The position numbers and the translations under genes were made by a program. The notes beneath the pieces are model-generated. The model was not told the origin of the DNA, did not search any database, and worked only from the letters and a program-made list of their open reading frames with translations. Positions 53,773 to 62,422 of a stretch of 64,000 nucleotides of DNA are shown here, piece by piece; position 1 is the stretch's first letter; each line of letters opens with the position of its first letter. This DNA comes from CAWDZK01 sp963726615 (lineage in GTDB: Bacteria > Actinomycetota > Actinomycetes > JACCUZ01). The stretch covers positions 310,001 through 374,000 of the forward strand of contig CAVSCX010000011.1 in assembly GCA_963726615.1 (NCBI GenBank), in the 5' to 3' direction.

Positions 53773-56265
53773 TCAGCCGGTGCCTGACACGACCTCCGAC
53801 CAGCGTTCCAGCAGCGCCGCCGAGGTGGCGTCGTCCGCCGCCTCGGCCCAGACGTGGGTGACCGGCTCGGCCGGGTCCGGCAGCACCAGGGCCCACCCGC
53901 CGTCCTCCTCGAGGACCCGCACGCCGTCGGTCGTGTCCAGGGCGCGGCTCCCGGCGGCCTCGACGACCGCCCGCATGACCATGCCCTTGGCCGCCCACGG
54001 GGTCGGAACCGCGCGCCGGCTGACATAGCTGCGCGGGATCCGGTCGTCGATCTCGGACAGCTGCAGCTGGGTCCGGGCCACCAGGCCGGAAAGCTGCACG
54101 AACGCTGCGATGCCGTCGTACGTCGTGGAGAACTGCGGCACGACGAAACCGCCGCGACCGTCACCGCCGAACACCACACCCGGAACCGCGGCGGCCTCGG
54201 TCACCGCCGTCGGGCTGGTGCCCACCCATCGGATGTCCACCCCGTGGAAGGCGGCCACCTGCTCCGCGACGCGGGTCGTGGTCACGGGGAGCGCGACAGT
54301 GCCGCCGGCAGCCTCGGCGGCGACCAGGTCCAGGACGACCAGCAGCGCCCGGGCGTCGTCGATCGGGGCGCCCTTCTCGTCGACGAGCGAGATCCGTTCA
54401 CCGACCGGGTCGAAGTGCACGCCGAAGGCTGCCTTGCTGGAGGCGACGAGCCGGCCCAGCCGCTGCAGGGACTCGGCCCGCTCGGTCGGGGTCTCGGTGG
54501 GCGAGGCCTCGGCCAGGCCGTTGTTCACCGTGAGCACGTCCAGGCCGAGCCGGCCGAGCAGCGTAGGCAGCACGAGGGACGCGGTGCCGCCGCCGGTGTC
54601 GACGACGACCTTGAGGTCGCTCTCCCCGAGTCCCTTGACGTCGACCCGCCTCAGCAGCTCGAGCGCGTAGGCCTCCATGACGCGTGGGGGGAACGAGAGG
54701 TCACCGATCTCGCCCGGGAAGGCCCGGCGGAACTCGGCTCGGGAGAAGGTGCGCTCCAGCCGCCGCTGGCCGGCCTGCGAGAGGTCGGCGCCGTGACGGT
54801 CCAGGAAGATGATGTCCACGGACTCGGGCTGGCCGGGTGAGGTCCGGATGACGATGCCGCCCTCGCTGCCACGCGCGGTCGCGAGCCGGGCCACAGGGAC
54901 GGGGACCACCTCGAGGTCGACGACGTCCATGGCGCTGGAGGTCAAGGCGCCCGTGACCGCGCGCTTGAGCGCGCGGGCCGCCCGTGACACGTCCCGCGAC
55001 GTGGTGACCGTGGCGCCCTTCTTCAGGGTGCTGGCCCAGGCGCTCGCCAGGCGGACCGCCAGCTCCGGCGTGATCTCCACGTTGACGATGCCGCTGACGC
55101 CCCGCGGCCCGAAGAGGCGACGCTGCCCGCGGGACTCGAAGACCATGTCGGAGCTGACGACCGTGCCGGCCTCGACGTTCTTGTACGGGTAGACCCGGAC
55201 GCCGGTGGCCACGATGGCCTCCTCGCCGACCACGCACTCGTCGCCGACGACGACCCCTTCCTCGAGCCGTGCTCCGCGCATGATGTCGGTGTTCTTCCCG
55301 ACGACGCAGGCGCGCAGGTTGGTGTGCGGCCCGATGAACACGTTGTCGTGCACGACTGCGCGGTGCAGGAAGGCGCCGGCCTTCACGATGACGTTGCTGC
55401 CGACGACGGTGAACTCCCGGAGCTCGGCACCGGCCTCGATCTTGGCGTAGTCGCCGATGTACAGCGGCCCCTTCAGGATCGCCTCCGGGTGCACGTCCGC
55501 TCCCTCGGCGACCCAGACGCCGCTGCTGACCTCGAACGCGTCGAGCTCGACGTCGACCTGTCCGGTGAGCACGTCGGCCTGCGCGCGCACGTAGGACTCC
55601 TGCGTGCCGACGTCCTCCCAGTAACCCTCCGCTACGTAGCCGTAGACCGGCAGGCCCGCCTCGAGCAGCCGCGGGAAGACGTCGCCGGACCAGTCGACCT
55701 GCTCGCCCTCGGCGACGTGGTCCAGCACCTCCGGCTCCATCACGTAGATGCCGGTGTTCACCGTGTCGGAGAACACCTGCCCCCAGGTGGGTTTCTCCAG
55801 GAACCGTTGCACCCGGTGGTCGTCGTCGACGATGGTGATGCCGAACTCCAACGGGTCCGGGACCCGCGTCAGGCAGACGGTGACGAGGGCGCCCTTGTCG
55901 TGGTGGAACTTCACGAGGTCGGTGAGGTCGAAGTCGGTCAGCGCGTCACCGGAGATGACCAGGAACGTGTCGTCTCGCAGGAGCTCCTCCGCGTTCTTCA
56001 CCGAGCCCGCGGTACCGAGCGGGACCTCCTCGGTCGCGTAGTGCAGTGTCATGCCCAGCTCTTCGCCGTCACCGAAGTAGTTGCGCACCAGGCTGGCGAG
56101 GAACTGCACAGTCACGACGGTCTCGGAGAACCCGTGCCTGGCCAGCAGCCGCAGCACGTGCTCCATGATCGGCTTGTTGACGATGGGCAACAGGGGCTTC
56201 GGCATGCTCACAGTCATCGGTCGGAGCCTGGTGCCCTCGCCGCCCGCCATCACGACGGCCTTCAC
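53773..56265 (-). CDS. Mannose-1-P guanylyltransferase fused to degenerate phosphohexomutase
   Basis: 830 residues. Residues 1-230: nucleotidyltransferase, VVMAGGEGTRLRPMTVSMPK with VISGDALTDF and the metal acid. Residues about 240-370: left-handed beta-helix repeats (VHPEAILKGPLYIGDYAKIE). Residues about 390-830: phosphohexomutase fold. The mutase serine loop (normally TASHNP) is replaced by IRTSPGQPESV, and the metal loop (DxDxDR) by GGDGRGGFV, so mutase activity is probably lost. It supplies GDP-mannose for Ppm1 and envelope glycans. GTG 56265 with GGGAGG 8 bases upstream is preferred to GTG 56274. Confidence 0.88.
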   Translation of the reverse strand: MKAVVMAGGEGTRLRPMTVSMPKPLLPIVNKPIMEHVLRLLARHGFSETVVTVQFLASLVRNYFGDGEELGMTLHYATEEVPLGTAGSVKNAEELLRDDTFLVISGDALTDFDLTDLVKFHHDKGALVTVCLTRVPDPLEFGITIVDDDHRVQRFLEKPTWGQVFSDTVNTGIYVMEPEVLDHVAEGEQVDWSGDVFPRLLEAGLPVYGYVAEGYWEDVGTQESYVRAQADVLTGQVDVELDAFEVSSGVWVAEGADVHPEAILKGPLYIGDYAKIEAGAELREFTVVGSNVIVKAGAFLHRAVVHDNVFIGPHTNLRACVVGKNTDIMRGARLEEGVVVGDECVVGEEAIVATGVRVYPYKNVEAGTVVSSDMVFESRGQRRLFGPRGVSGIVNVEITPELAVRLASAWASTLKKGATVTTSRDVSRAARALKRAVTGALTSSAMDVVDLEVVPVPVARLATARGSEGGIVIRTSPGQPESVDIIFLDRHGADLSQAGQRRLERTFSRAEFRRAFPGEIGDLSFPPRVMEAYALELLRRVDVKGLGESDLKVVVDTGGGTASLVLPTLLGRLGLDVLTVNNGLAEASPTETPTERAESLQRLGRLVASSKAAFGVHFDPVGERISLVDEKGAPIDDARALLVVLDLVAAEAAGGTVALPVTTTRVAEQVAAFHGVDIRWVGTSPTAVTEAAAVPGVVFGGDGRGGFVVPQFSTTYDGIAAFVQLSGLVARTQLQLSEIDDRIPRSYVSRRAVPTPWAAKGMVMRAVVEAAGSRALDTTDGVRVLEEDGGWALVLPDPAEPVTHVWAEAADDATSAALLERWSEVVSGTG

Positions 56266-56296
56266 GCCTCCCACCTCCCGTCGGGACGGAGCCGGC

Positions 56297-56887
56297 TCAC
56301 GCTGCAGCCGCCTCGGGTGCCGCGCGCACCAGGGCGCGCACCTGGACCAGGTACAGGATCCCGGCCCACCAGTACAGAGCAGTACCCCAGATCGCGAAGG
56401 CCCAGCCGAAGGCGTGCGCCACGTCGCCCACGACGTTGCTCCACTCCCCCAGCAGGATCAGCGGGAATCCCGACAGCAGGTTGAAGGTCGCCGCCTTGCC
56501 GAGGTAGTGCACCGGCAGCGGCCCGTAGCCGTGCCGCCTGAGCAGCGGCAGGGTGGTCGCGAGCAGGACGTCCCGCCCGACCAGCACCAGCGTCAGCCAG
56601 AGCGGCACGACGTCGCGGATCGTCAGCCCGATCAGCGTGGCGAGGATGTACAGCCGGTCGGCGGCCGGGTCCAGCAGCGTGCCCAGGCGGCTGGTCTGGC
56701 CCCACGCCCGGGCGATCTTGCCGTCGAGGTAGTCGGTGACACCGCCGACCATGAGCACCAGCACCGCGGGCCCGTCGCGCTCGGCCAGCACCAGCCAGAA
56801 GAACACCGGGACACCCAGAAGTCGCAGCAGGCTGAGCGCGTTGGGCAGGGTGACCACCCGGTCGCTCGCTGTCACAGCTTCCGGCAC
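56297..56887 (-). CDS. pgsA2: CDP-alcohol phosphatidyltransferase (PgsA2-like)
   Basis: 196-residue membrane enzyme with about four to five helices. The signature is D-x2-D-G-x2-A-R (DYLDGKIAR) followed by G-x3-D-x3-D (GTLLDPAADR). It transfers phosphatidyl from CDP-diacylglycerol to an alcohol such as glycerol-3-phosphate, inositol phosphate or another acceptor. GTG 56887 has GGAGGGA 6 bases upstream, better than ATG/GTG 56929. The gap to the guanylyltransferase is 31 bases, so they are likely one operon with the DUF881-gcvH genes. Confidence 0.88.
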   Translation of the reverse strand: MPEAVTASDRVVTLPNALSLLRLLGVPVFFWLVLAERDGPAVLVLMVGGVTDYLDGKIARAWGQTSRLGTLLDPAADRLYILATLIGLTIRDVVPLWLTLVLVGRDVLLATTLPLLRRHGYGPLPVHYLGKAATFNLLSGFPLILLGEWSNVVGDVAHAFGWAFAIWGTALYWWAGILYLVQVRALVRAAPEAAAA

Positions 56888-56980
56888 GCAACGTCCCTCC
56901 TCCCGGTGGTCCCGGAGCAGGTCCACCACTGCGACCCTAGTCGCGCCGGGTGAACGGTGAACGAGCGCTGCTGGCCCGGG

Positions 56981-57493
56981 TCAGGACTCGCCGGTGCTGC
57001 CGTCCAGCAGCTCCCGCACCACGTCGAGGTGGCCCAGGTGCCGGGCGTACTCCTGCATCAGGTGCAGGAGGCATCGCTCCAGCGTCGCGGGCGGGGCGCC
57101 GTCCCACCGCTCCCCCGGCACCCCCACGTCGTCGAGCCGGTGCCGGCCGGAGATCGCTGCCGTGGTCCGGCCGCGGCCGCGCAGCGCGGCCAGCAGGTCC
57201 TCGGTCGACTCGTCCGCGCCGACACGCCACCGGTCGCCGTCGCGGTCGCCCCACGGGTCCGCGACCTTGGCACCCTCGAACCCCCACTCCAGCCATCGCA
57301 GCTCGACGTAGGTCAGGTGCTTGACAAGCTCCAGCGGCGACCATCCGGACGGCAGCACGCTCCCCCGCAGCTGCTCCTCGCTCAGGCCGTCGACCTTGGC
57401 GAGCAGCACCTCCCGGTAGTAGTCCAGGTAGCGGACCAGCACCTCGGTGCGGTCCGCCGCCGGTCGGGTCGGCTCCGGGAACGGGATCGTCAC
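56981..57493 (-). CDS. DinB-like (DUF664) protein
   Basis: 170 residues of a four-helix DinB/YfiT-like bundle with SEEQLRGSVLPSGWSPLELV, KHLTYVELRWLEWGFEG and LLHLMQEYARHLGHLDVVRE; His residues in KHLTYVE and RHLGHLD are the usual metal triad. These proteins use mycothiol or bacillithiol as a co-substrate in actinobacteria and firmicutes. GTG 57493 follows TATTAA (57506-57501) by 7 bases. The exact thiol-dependent reaction is unknown. Confidence 0.85.
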   Translation of the reverse strand: MTIPFPEPTRPAADRTEVLVRYLDYYREVLLAKVDGLSEEQLRGSVLPSGWSPLELVKHLTYVELRWLEWGFEGAKVADPWGDRDGDRWRVGADESTEDLLAALRGRGRTTAAISGRHRLDDVGVPGERWDGAPPATLERCLLHLMQEYARHLGHLDVVRELLDGSTGES

Positions 57494-57500
57494 GCCGACG

Positions 57501-57506
57501 TTAATA
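57501..57506 (-). promoter_or_regulatory. -10 element for DinB-like gene (TATTAA)
   Basis: On the minus strand TATTAA ends 7 bases before GTG 57493. It departs from TANNNT at the last base but stands out in the local GC-rich sequence. Confidence 0.45.
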
Positions 57507-57548
57507 CCGTGCCGCCCTCGAGCGGCGCGCACCGGGCGGTGGGGCGGG

Positions 57549-59459
57549 TCAGCGGATGCGGCGGCCGGTCTCGGCGGTCGAGTAGCCGCCGAGAGCATCG
57601 ACAGACGCGCGGAACACCGGGTCCGCGAGCAGGTCCAGCAGCGGGTCGAGGACGCCGCCGGCCAGCACTTCGGCGGTGGTGACGAGGTCGTACGGCTCGT
57701 CGGCGACCGGGACGAAGTCGAGACCGAACGCCGAGGCGGCAGCCCGGATCCCGAGGCCCGCGTCGGCGCGCCCGGCCGCAACGGCCGCGGCCACGGCGAG
57801 GTGGGTGCTCTCCTCGCGGCCGTACCCGTCCACGGAGACCGGGTCGACTCCGCACCGGCCCAGCTCGTGGTCGAGCAGCACCCGGGTGCCCGCCCCCCGC
57901 TGCCGGTTGACGTACCGGACGCCGCGCCGTGCCAGGTCCTGCACACCCGCCAGTTCGAGGGGGTTGCCGGGTGCGACAAGGAGCCCCTGCTGCCGGTGGA
58001 CGAGGCGGACCACGGCCCCCGCCCCGGGGCCGAGCACGCGGTCGACGTACGGCAGCGTGTAGCCACCGGTCGCCGGGTCGAGCAGGTGCGAGCCGGCGAC
58101 GTGACAGAGGCCGTCCCGGACCGCGGCCAGGCCGCCGAGCGACCCGACGTTCGAGGAGACCAGCGTCAGCCCGGGGTCGCGCTCCCGCAGCGCCGACGCC
58201 GCCAGGTCCAGGACCAGGTCGTGCGAGCCGATCGCGACGATGCTGCGTGCCACCTCGTCCAGCCCGCGCAGCAGCTCGATCTCCACCTCCTCGCCCGCGT
58301 GGTGGCCCTCCAGACCGGCCGGGACCACGAGCAGGCCGTCGGCGCGCACCAGTGACGTGAGGACACCGGCGCCGCGCGGCAGCGGGGTCGCGACGACCTG
58401 TCCGCCGACCAGGCCGAGCCGGACCCGCACCCAGTCGTCGGCGCCGGCCTGGGAGGCCAGCTTGCGGGCCAGCCGAGCCGTGGTGGTCGGCCGTCGGACC
58501 GGCGCCGTCCCCTCCAGCGCCGCGAGCAGAGGTGCCGCGAAGATGTCGAACGTGAGTGCGGCGGACACCGGGAAGCCCGGCGCACCGAGAACCGGCGTCC
58601 GGTCCACGACGCCGAGGACCACCGGGTGGCCGGGGCGCACTGCTACGCCGTGCACCGCGAGAACCCCCTCGTCGGCCACCACCCGCGCGGTCCAGTCGTC
58701 GCGACCGGCACTGGAGCCGGCCAGGACGACGACAAGGTCGCTGGCTGCGGCTGCGGCATGCACCGCGGCGGCCAGAGCCGGTCGCCGGTCCGGCACGATG
58801 CCGGTGACCACCGTGTCGGCGCCCAGCAGCCGGGCCTGGCCCACAAGCATCACCGAGTTCGTCTCGGGGATCTCGCCGGGGCCCAGGACCGCCCCGGCCG
58901 GTCGGATCTCGTCGCCGGTCGGGACGATGGTCACCCGTGGCGCGCGGCGAACCGTCAGCTCCGGCACTCCTGCCGCGGCTGCCGCGGCGAGGTCGTACGG
59001 CCGCAGCCGGTGCCCGGCAGGCAGCAGCAGCTCGGTCGCGGCGACGTCCTCGCCCACGTGCCGGACGTGCGACCACGGGGCGACCGCCGCCCGCAGCTCG
59101 GCGCCGGCGGAGGTGCGGTGCACGTCCTCCCGCATCACCACGGCGTCCCTGCCCGCCGGCATCGGGTCGCCGGTGTCCACGACGTCGAACATCGCGATCG
59201 GGAGGACCAGCGGTGTGCTCTCGCCGGCGCCGTAGGTGTCGGCGGCACGCACGGCGATGCCGTCCATCGCCGCCGCGTCGAAGGCCGGGGAGGACCGCTG
59301 GGCCCAGACCGGCCCCGCGGTGACCCTGCCGAGGGCGTCGGTCACCGGCACGACGACGGCCTCGACGCGGGTCGGGCAGCCGGCCCGCTCCCGGGCCTGG
59401 GTCCAGGCCGCGTTCGCCTGCGCGGCCGGCACGTCGCTGACGAACGGGCTCTCGCTCAC
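57549..59459 (-). CDS. MoeA fused to C-terminal PBP-like domain
   Basis: 636 residues. Residues about 1-400 form a MoeA-type domain (SSPAFDAAAMDGIAVRAADT; TIVPTGDEIRPAGAVLGPG; TETNSVMLVGQ-like ETNSVMLVGQARLLG; VVVLAGSSAGRDDWTARVV; GAPGFPVSAALTFDIFAAPL). Residues about 415-636 are a PBP_like domain (VAIGSHDLVLDLAASALRER; SNVGSLGGLAAV; HVAGSHLLDPATG; GYGREESTHLAVAAAVAAGR) related to molybdate/ModE-linked ligand binding. It follows moeA and probably handles molybdenum insertion or sensing. GTG 59459 and GTG 59513 are both possible starts. Confidence 0.85.
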   Translation of the reverse strand: MSESPFVSDVPAAQANAAWTQARERAGCPTRVEAVVVPVTDALGRVTAGPVWAQRSSPAFDAAAMDGIAVRAADTYGAGESTPLVLPIAMFDVVDTGDPMPAGRDAVVMREDVHRTSAGAELRAAVAPWSHVRHVGEDVAATELLLPAGHRLRPYDLAAAAAAGVPELTVRRAPRVTIVPTGDEIRPAGAVLGPGEIPETNSVMLVGQARLLGADTVVTGIVPDRRPALAAAVHAAAAASDLVVVLAGSSAGRDDWTARVVADEGVLAVHGVAVRPGHPVVLGVVDRTPVLGAPGFPVSAALTFDIFAAPLLAALEGTAPVRRPTTTARLARKLASQAGADDWVRVRLGLVGGQVVATPLPRGAGVLTSLVRADGLLVVPAGLEGHHAGEEVEIELLRGLDEVARSIVAIGSHDLVLDLAASALRERDPGLTLVSSNVGSLGGLAAVRDGLCHVAGSHLLDPATGGYTLPYVDRVLGPGAGAVVRLVHRQQGLLVAPGNPLELAGVQDLARRGVRYVNRQRGAGTRVLLDHELGRCGVDPVSVDGYGREESTHLAVAAAVAAGRADAGLGIRAAASAFGLDFVPVADEPYDLVTTAEVLAGGVLDPLLDLLADPVFRASVDALGGYSTAETGRRIR

Positions 59460-59481
59460 CGCGGCACGGTCCGGTGTGACG

Positions 59482-60738
59482 TCACCGGTACAGCGTGACG
59501 TCGACGTCGGCACCGGCCGGCAGCCCGGTGGCGTCCTCGGGCACGGTGAGCCACCCGTCAGCCGCCGTCAGCACCGAGAGCAACGCGGACGCACCGAACA
59601 GCGGGACGGCGACGTCGCCGTCCGGACCGTCGCTGAGCCGGACCTGCACGACGTCGAGCCGGCCCGTCTGCGACGCCACCTGCCGGCTCAGCCGGCACCG
59701 TCGGACCGGCTCGGGCGGCGGCTTGGTGACGCCGCCAAGCCGGCGGACGAGGGGCAGGCCGATCAGGCGGAACACCACGAGCGCAGACAGCGGGTTCCCG
59801 GGCAGGCCGAGGACGGGCACTCCGCCGCAGTCGGCGAGCAGAGTCGGCTTGCCGGGCCGGATCGCGAGCCCGTGGCAGAGGATGCCCGGGCTGCCCAGCC
59901 GGGCGACGACACCGGCAGTCTCGTCCCGCGCTCCCACCGACGAGCCGGCCGAGACCACCACCAGGTCGCACCCGTCGAGTCCGCCCCGGAGCCTGTCCTC
60001 CAGCCCGGCCGCGTCGTCGCCCACGATGCCCAGCGGCACGGGCACGCCACCGGCGCCGCGCACGAGGCCGCCCAGGGCGGAGGCGGTCGCGTCGCGCACC
60101 TGGCCGGGCCTGAGCCGAGCGGTGGACGGCGGCACCACCTCGTCCCCGGTGGAGAGGATGCCCACGAGCGGGCTCCGCCTGACCTCCACCTCGACGATGC
60201 CCGCCGCAGCGAGCAGCCCGAGGTCCTGCGGCCGGAGCGGCCGCCCCGCCGGCACCAGCCGGGAGCCCACGGCGACGTCCTCGTCGGCCCGGACGGTGCC
60301 CTCGCCGGGCGCCACCGGCCGGGTCACCTCGACGGATCCCGGCATCGTCTGCTGGGTGTGCTCCACCATCACCACCGAGTCGGCCCCGTCGGGCAGCACA
60401 GCGCCGGTGGGTACGGCGACAGCCGACCCGGCCCGCACCTCGACCTCCGCCGGGCTGCCCATGGCCACCGACCCGACGACGTCGAGGTAGCCGGGGAGAC
60501 CCTCGGACACCCCGAAGGTGTCCGAGGCCCGGACGGCGAAACCGTCGACCGTGGACCGGGCGAAGCCCGGCAACGGGTGGCCGGCGGCCACGGCCGTGGC
60601 CGGCGTGCGGCCCAGGCAGTGGTCCAGCGCGACGGTCTCGACCCCTGTCGGAGTGACGTCGCCCAGCAGGCCGAGGGCCGACCGGACGGTCACCGTGGTG
60701 AAGAACTCGCGTCCACCTGCGCGGGGAGGGGACGTCAT
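59482..60738 (-). CDS. moeA: Molybdopterin molybdenumtransferase MoeA
   Basis: 418 residues. Motifs PLPGFARSTVDGFAVRASDT, LPDGADSVVMVE, ILSTGDEVVPPSTARLRPGQ, VVVSAGSSVGARDET and LPGNPLSALVVFRL match MoeA. It inserts molybdate into adenylylated molybdopterin to give Moco. ATG 60738 lies one base after the fdhB stop, so it is part of the formate dehydrogenase operon. The paired MoeA-PBP protein downstream keeps a related but fused copy. Confidence 0.93.
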   Translation of the reverse strand: MTSPPRAGGREFFTTVTVRSALGLLGDVTPTGVETVALDHCLGRTPATAVAAGHPLPGFARSTVDGFAVRASDTFGVSEGLPGYLDVVGSVAMGSPAEVEVRAGSAVAVPTGAVLPDGADSVVMVEHTQQTMPGSVEVTRPVAPGEGTVRADEDVAVGSRLVPAGRPLRPQDLGLLAAAGIVEVEVRRSPLVGILSTGDEVVPPSTARLRPGQVRDATASALGGLVRGAGGVPVPLGIVGDDAAGLEDRLRGGLDGCDLVVVSAGSSVGARDETAGVVARLGSPGILCHGLAIRPGKPTLLADCGGVPVLGLPGNPLSALVVFRLIGLPLVRRLGGVTKPPPEPVRRCRLSRQVASQTGRLDVVQVRLSDGPDGDVAVPLFGASALLSVLTAADGWLTVPEDATGLPAGADVDVTLYR

Positions 60739-60739
60739 G

Positions 60740-62422
60740 TCAGACCCGCGGCTGCGGCCGGGCGGCCGCCCCGCCACGGCGGAGGCCCAGCACGCTGGTG
60801 ACCGGCCCGAGCGCCACCTGCCCGAGGCCGCAGATCGAGGTCTTGCGCAGGGTCCGCTCCAGCTCGACCACCCGCGCCTCGCCGGCGTCGTCGAGGCCCT
60901 CGCCGGCCATCGCCGTCGTGAGCATCGTGTGCGCCTTGGTGGAGCCGACCCGGCAGGGAACGCACTTGCCGCAGGACTCGTCCCGGAAGAACCGCAGCGT
61001 GTTCGTCGCAGCGGCGAGCAGGTCGGTGCCCTCGGCCATCGCGACGAGCGCGCCCGAGCCGAGCATGCTGCCGGCATCGGCCAGGGAGCCGAAGTCGAGG
61101 CGGGTGTCGAGCCCGTCGGGGCCCAGGAAGTTCGACGATGCGCCGCCGGGCTGCACCGCCCCCAGTGCACGCCCGTCGGACACCCCGCCTGCCAGGTCCA
61201 GCAGGTCGCGCACCGTGGTGCCCATCGGCACGCAGTAGACGCCGGGCAGCTCGACATGCCCGGAGACCGCGAAGAACTTCAGCCCGTCGGAGTCGCCGTC
61301 GCCCTGGTCCTTCCACCACTGGGCGCCGCGGGCGACGACGACCGGCACGTCGGCGAAGGTCTCGACCGAGTTGATCAGTGTGGGCCGGCCCCACAGGCCG
61401 TGCACGGCAGGGAACGGCGGCTTGTTGCGGGGCTCGCCACGGTGACCCTCCATGCACTCCAGCAGCGCGGACTCCTCGCCGAGGATGTAGCCCCCGGGTG
61501 ACACGAACAGCTCCACCGAGAGTCGCCGCCCGCTGCCGAGCACGTCCTCGCCGAGCAGCCCGTCGGTCCGGAGGCGGTCGAGCTCGGCCCGCAGCACGCC
61601 GGCCTCCGGCCCGTACTCGTGCCGGATGAACACCCAGCCGTCCTCGGCACCCACGACGACCATCCCGAGCAGCAGCCCCTCGAGGACGAGGTGCGGCTGG
61701 TCGGCGAGGATCTGGCGGTCCTTGAAGGTGCCCGGCTCCGACTCGTCGGCGTTGCAGACGGCGTACGCCGGCCGTGCGTCCTGCTCGGCGACCAGGGCCC
61801 ACTTCCTGCCGGTGGGGAATCCGGCGCCGCCCATCCCCCGCAGGCCGGAGCCGGTCAGTGCCTCGACCACGTCGTCGGCCGTGAGGCGGCCGGCGAGCAG
61901 GTCGCGCAACACCTGGTAGCGCGGCTCGCCCTCGGCATACGGGTCGTTCGGCCAGCGTCGCGGCACGGGACCGTGGACCTCCGTCGACCGCCCGCCCCGC
62001 GACGCCTCGACCAGCGACTCCGCGAAGGCACCGGCGGCGGGCATGTCGTCCACCGCCACGGCCGGCGCGGCGTCGCAGCGGCCGAGGCAGGACACCTGGC
62101 GCAGCTCGACGTCTGCGTCGTCGCCGTAGCTGGCCTGCAGGTCGGCAAGGCGATCCTCTCCGCCGCGCAGCCAACAGGTGAGGTCGCGACAGACGTGCAG
62201 CGAGATCCGCGGCGGCGGCTCGGTGCGGAAGTGCGGGTAGAAGGACACCAGCCCCTGGATCTCGTACAGCGGCCGGCGGGTGTCCGCGGCGAGAGCGGCC
62301 AGCTCCTCGCGGGGCAGCCAGCCCAGCCGGGCCTGGATCTCGTGCAGTGCCGGGATCAGGCTGGGGCCGGGGAACCGGCCGTTGCGTGCCTCGGCGCCGG
62401 GCGCGCGGCGTCCGTCGGTCAC
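60740..62422 (-). CDS. fdhB: NuoEF-like NAD-linked subunit of formate dehydrogenase
   Basis: 560 residues. The N-terminal 150 residues are NuoE-like with a 2Fe-2S set C-x4-C (CRDLTC) and C-x3-C (CLGRC). Residues about 155-540 are NuoF-like with FMN/NAD segments (GFPTGRKWALV, VCNADESEPGTFKDR, SPGGYILGEESALLECMEG) and the 4Fe-4S motif ESCGKCVPCRVG with SICGLGQ. It passes electrons from the formate-oxidising subunit to NAD+. GTG 62422 overlaps the fdhA stop by 4 bases. Confidence 0.92.
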   Translation of the reverse strand: MTDGRRAPGAEARNGRFPGPSLIPALHEIQARLGWLPREELAALAADTRRPLYEIQGLVSFYPHFRTEPPPRISLHVCRDLTCWLRGGEDRLADLQASYGDDADVELRQVSCLGRCDAAPAVAVDDMPAAGAFAESLVEASRGGRSTEVHGPVPRRWPNDPYAEGEPRYQVLRDLLAGRLTADDVVEALTGSGLRGMGGAGFPTGRKWALVAEQDARPAYAVCNADESEPGTFKDRQILADQPHLVLEGLLLGMVVVGAEDGWVFIRHEYGPEAGVLRAELDRLRTDGLLGEDVLGSGRRLSVELFVSPGGYILGEESALLECMEGHRGEPRNKPPFPAVHGLWGRPTLINSVETFADVPVVVARGAQWWKDQGDGDSDGLKFFAVSGHVELPGVYCVPMGTTVRDLLDLAGGVSDGRALGAVQPGGASSNFLGPDGLDTRLDFGSLADAGSMLGSGALVAMAEGTDLLAAATNTLRFFRDESCGKCVPCRVGSTKAHTMLTTAMAGEGLDDAGEARVVELERTLRKTSICGLGQVALGPVTSVLGLRRGGAAARPQPRV

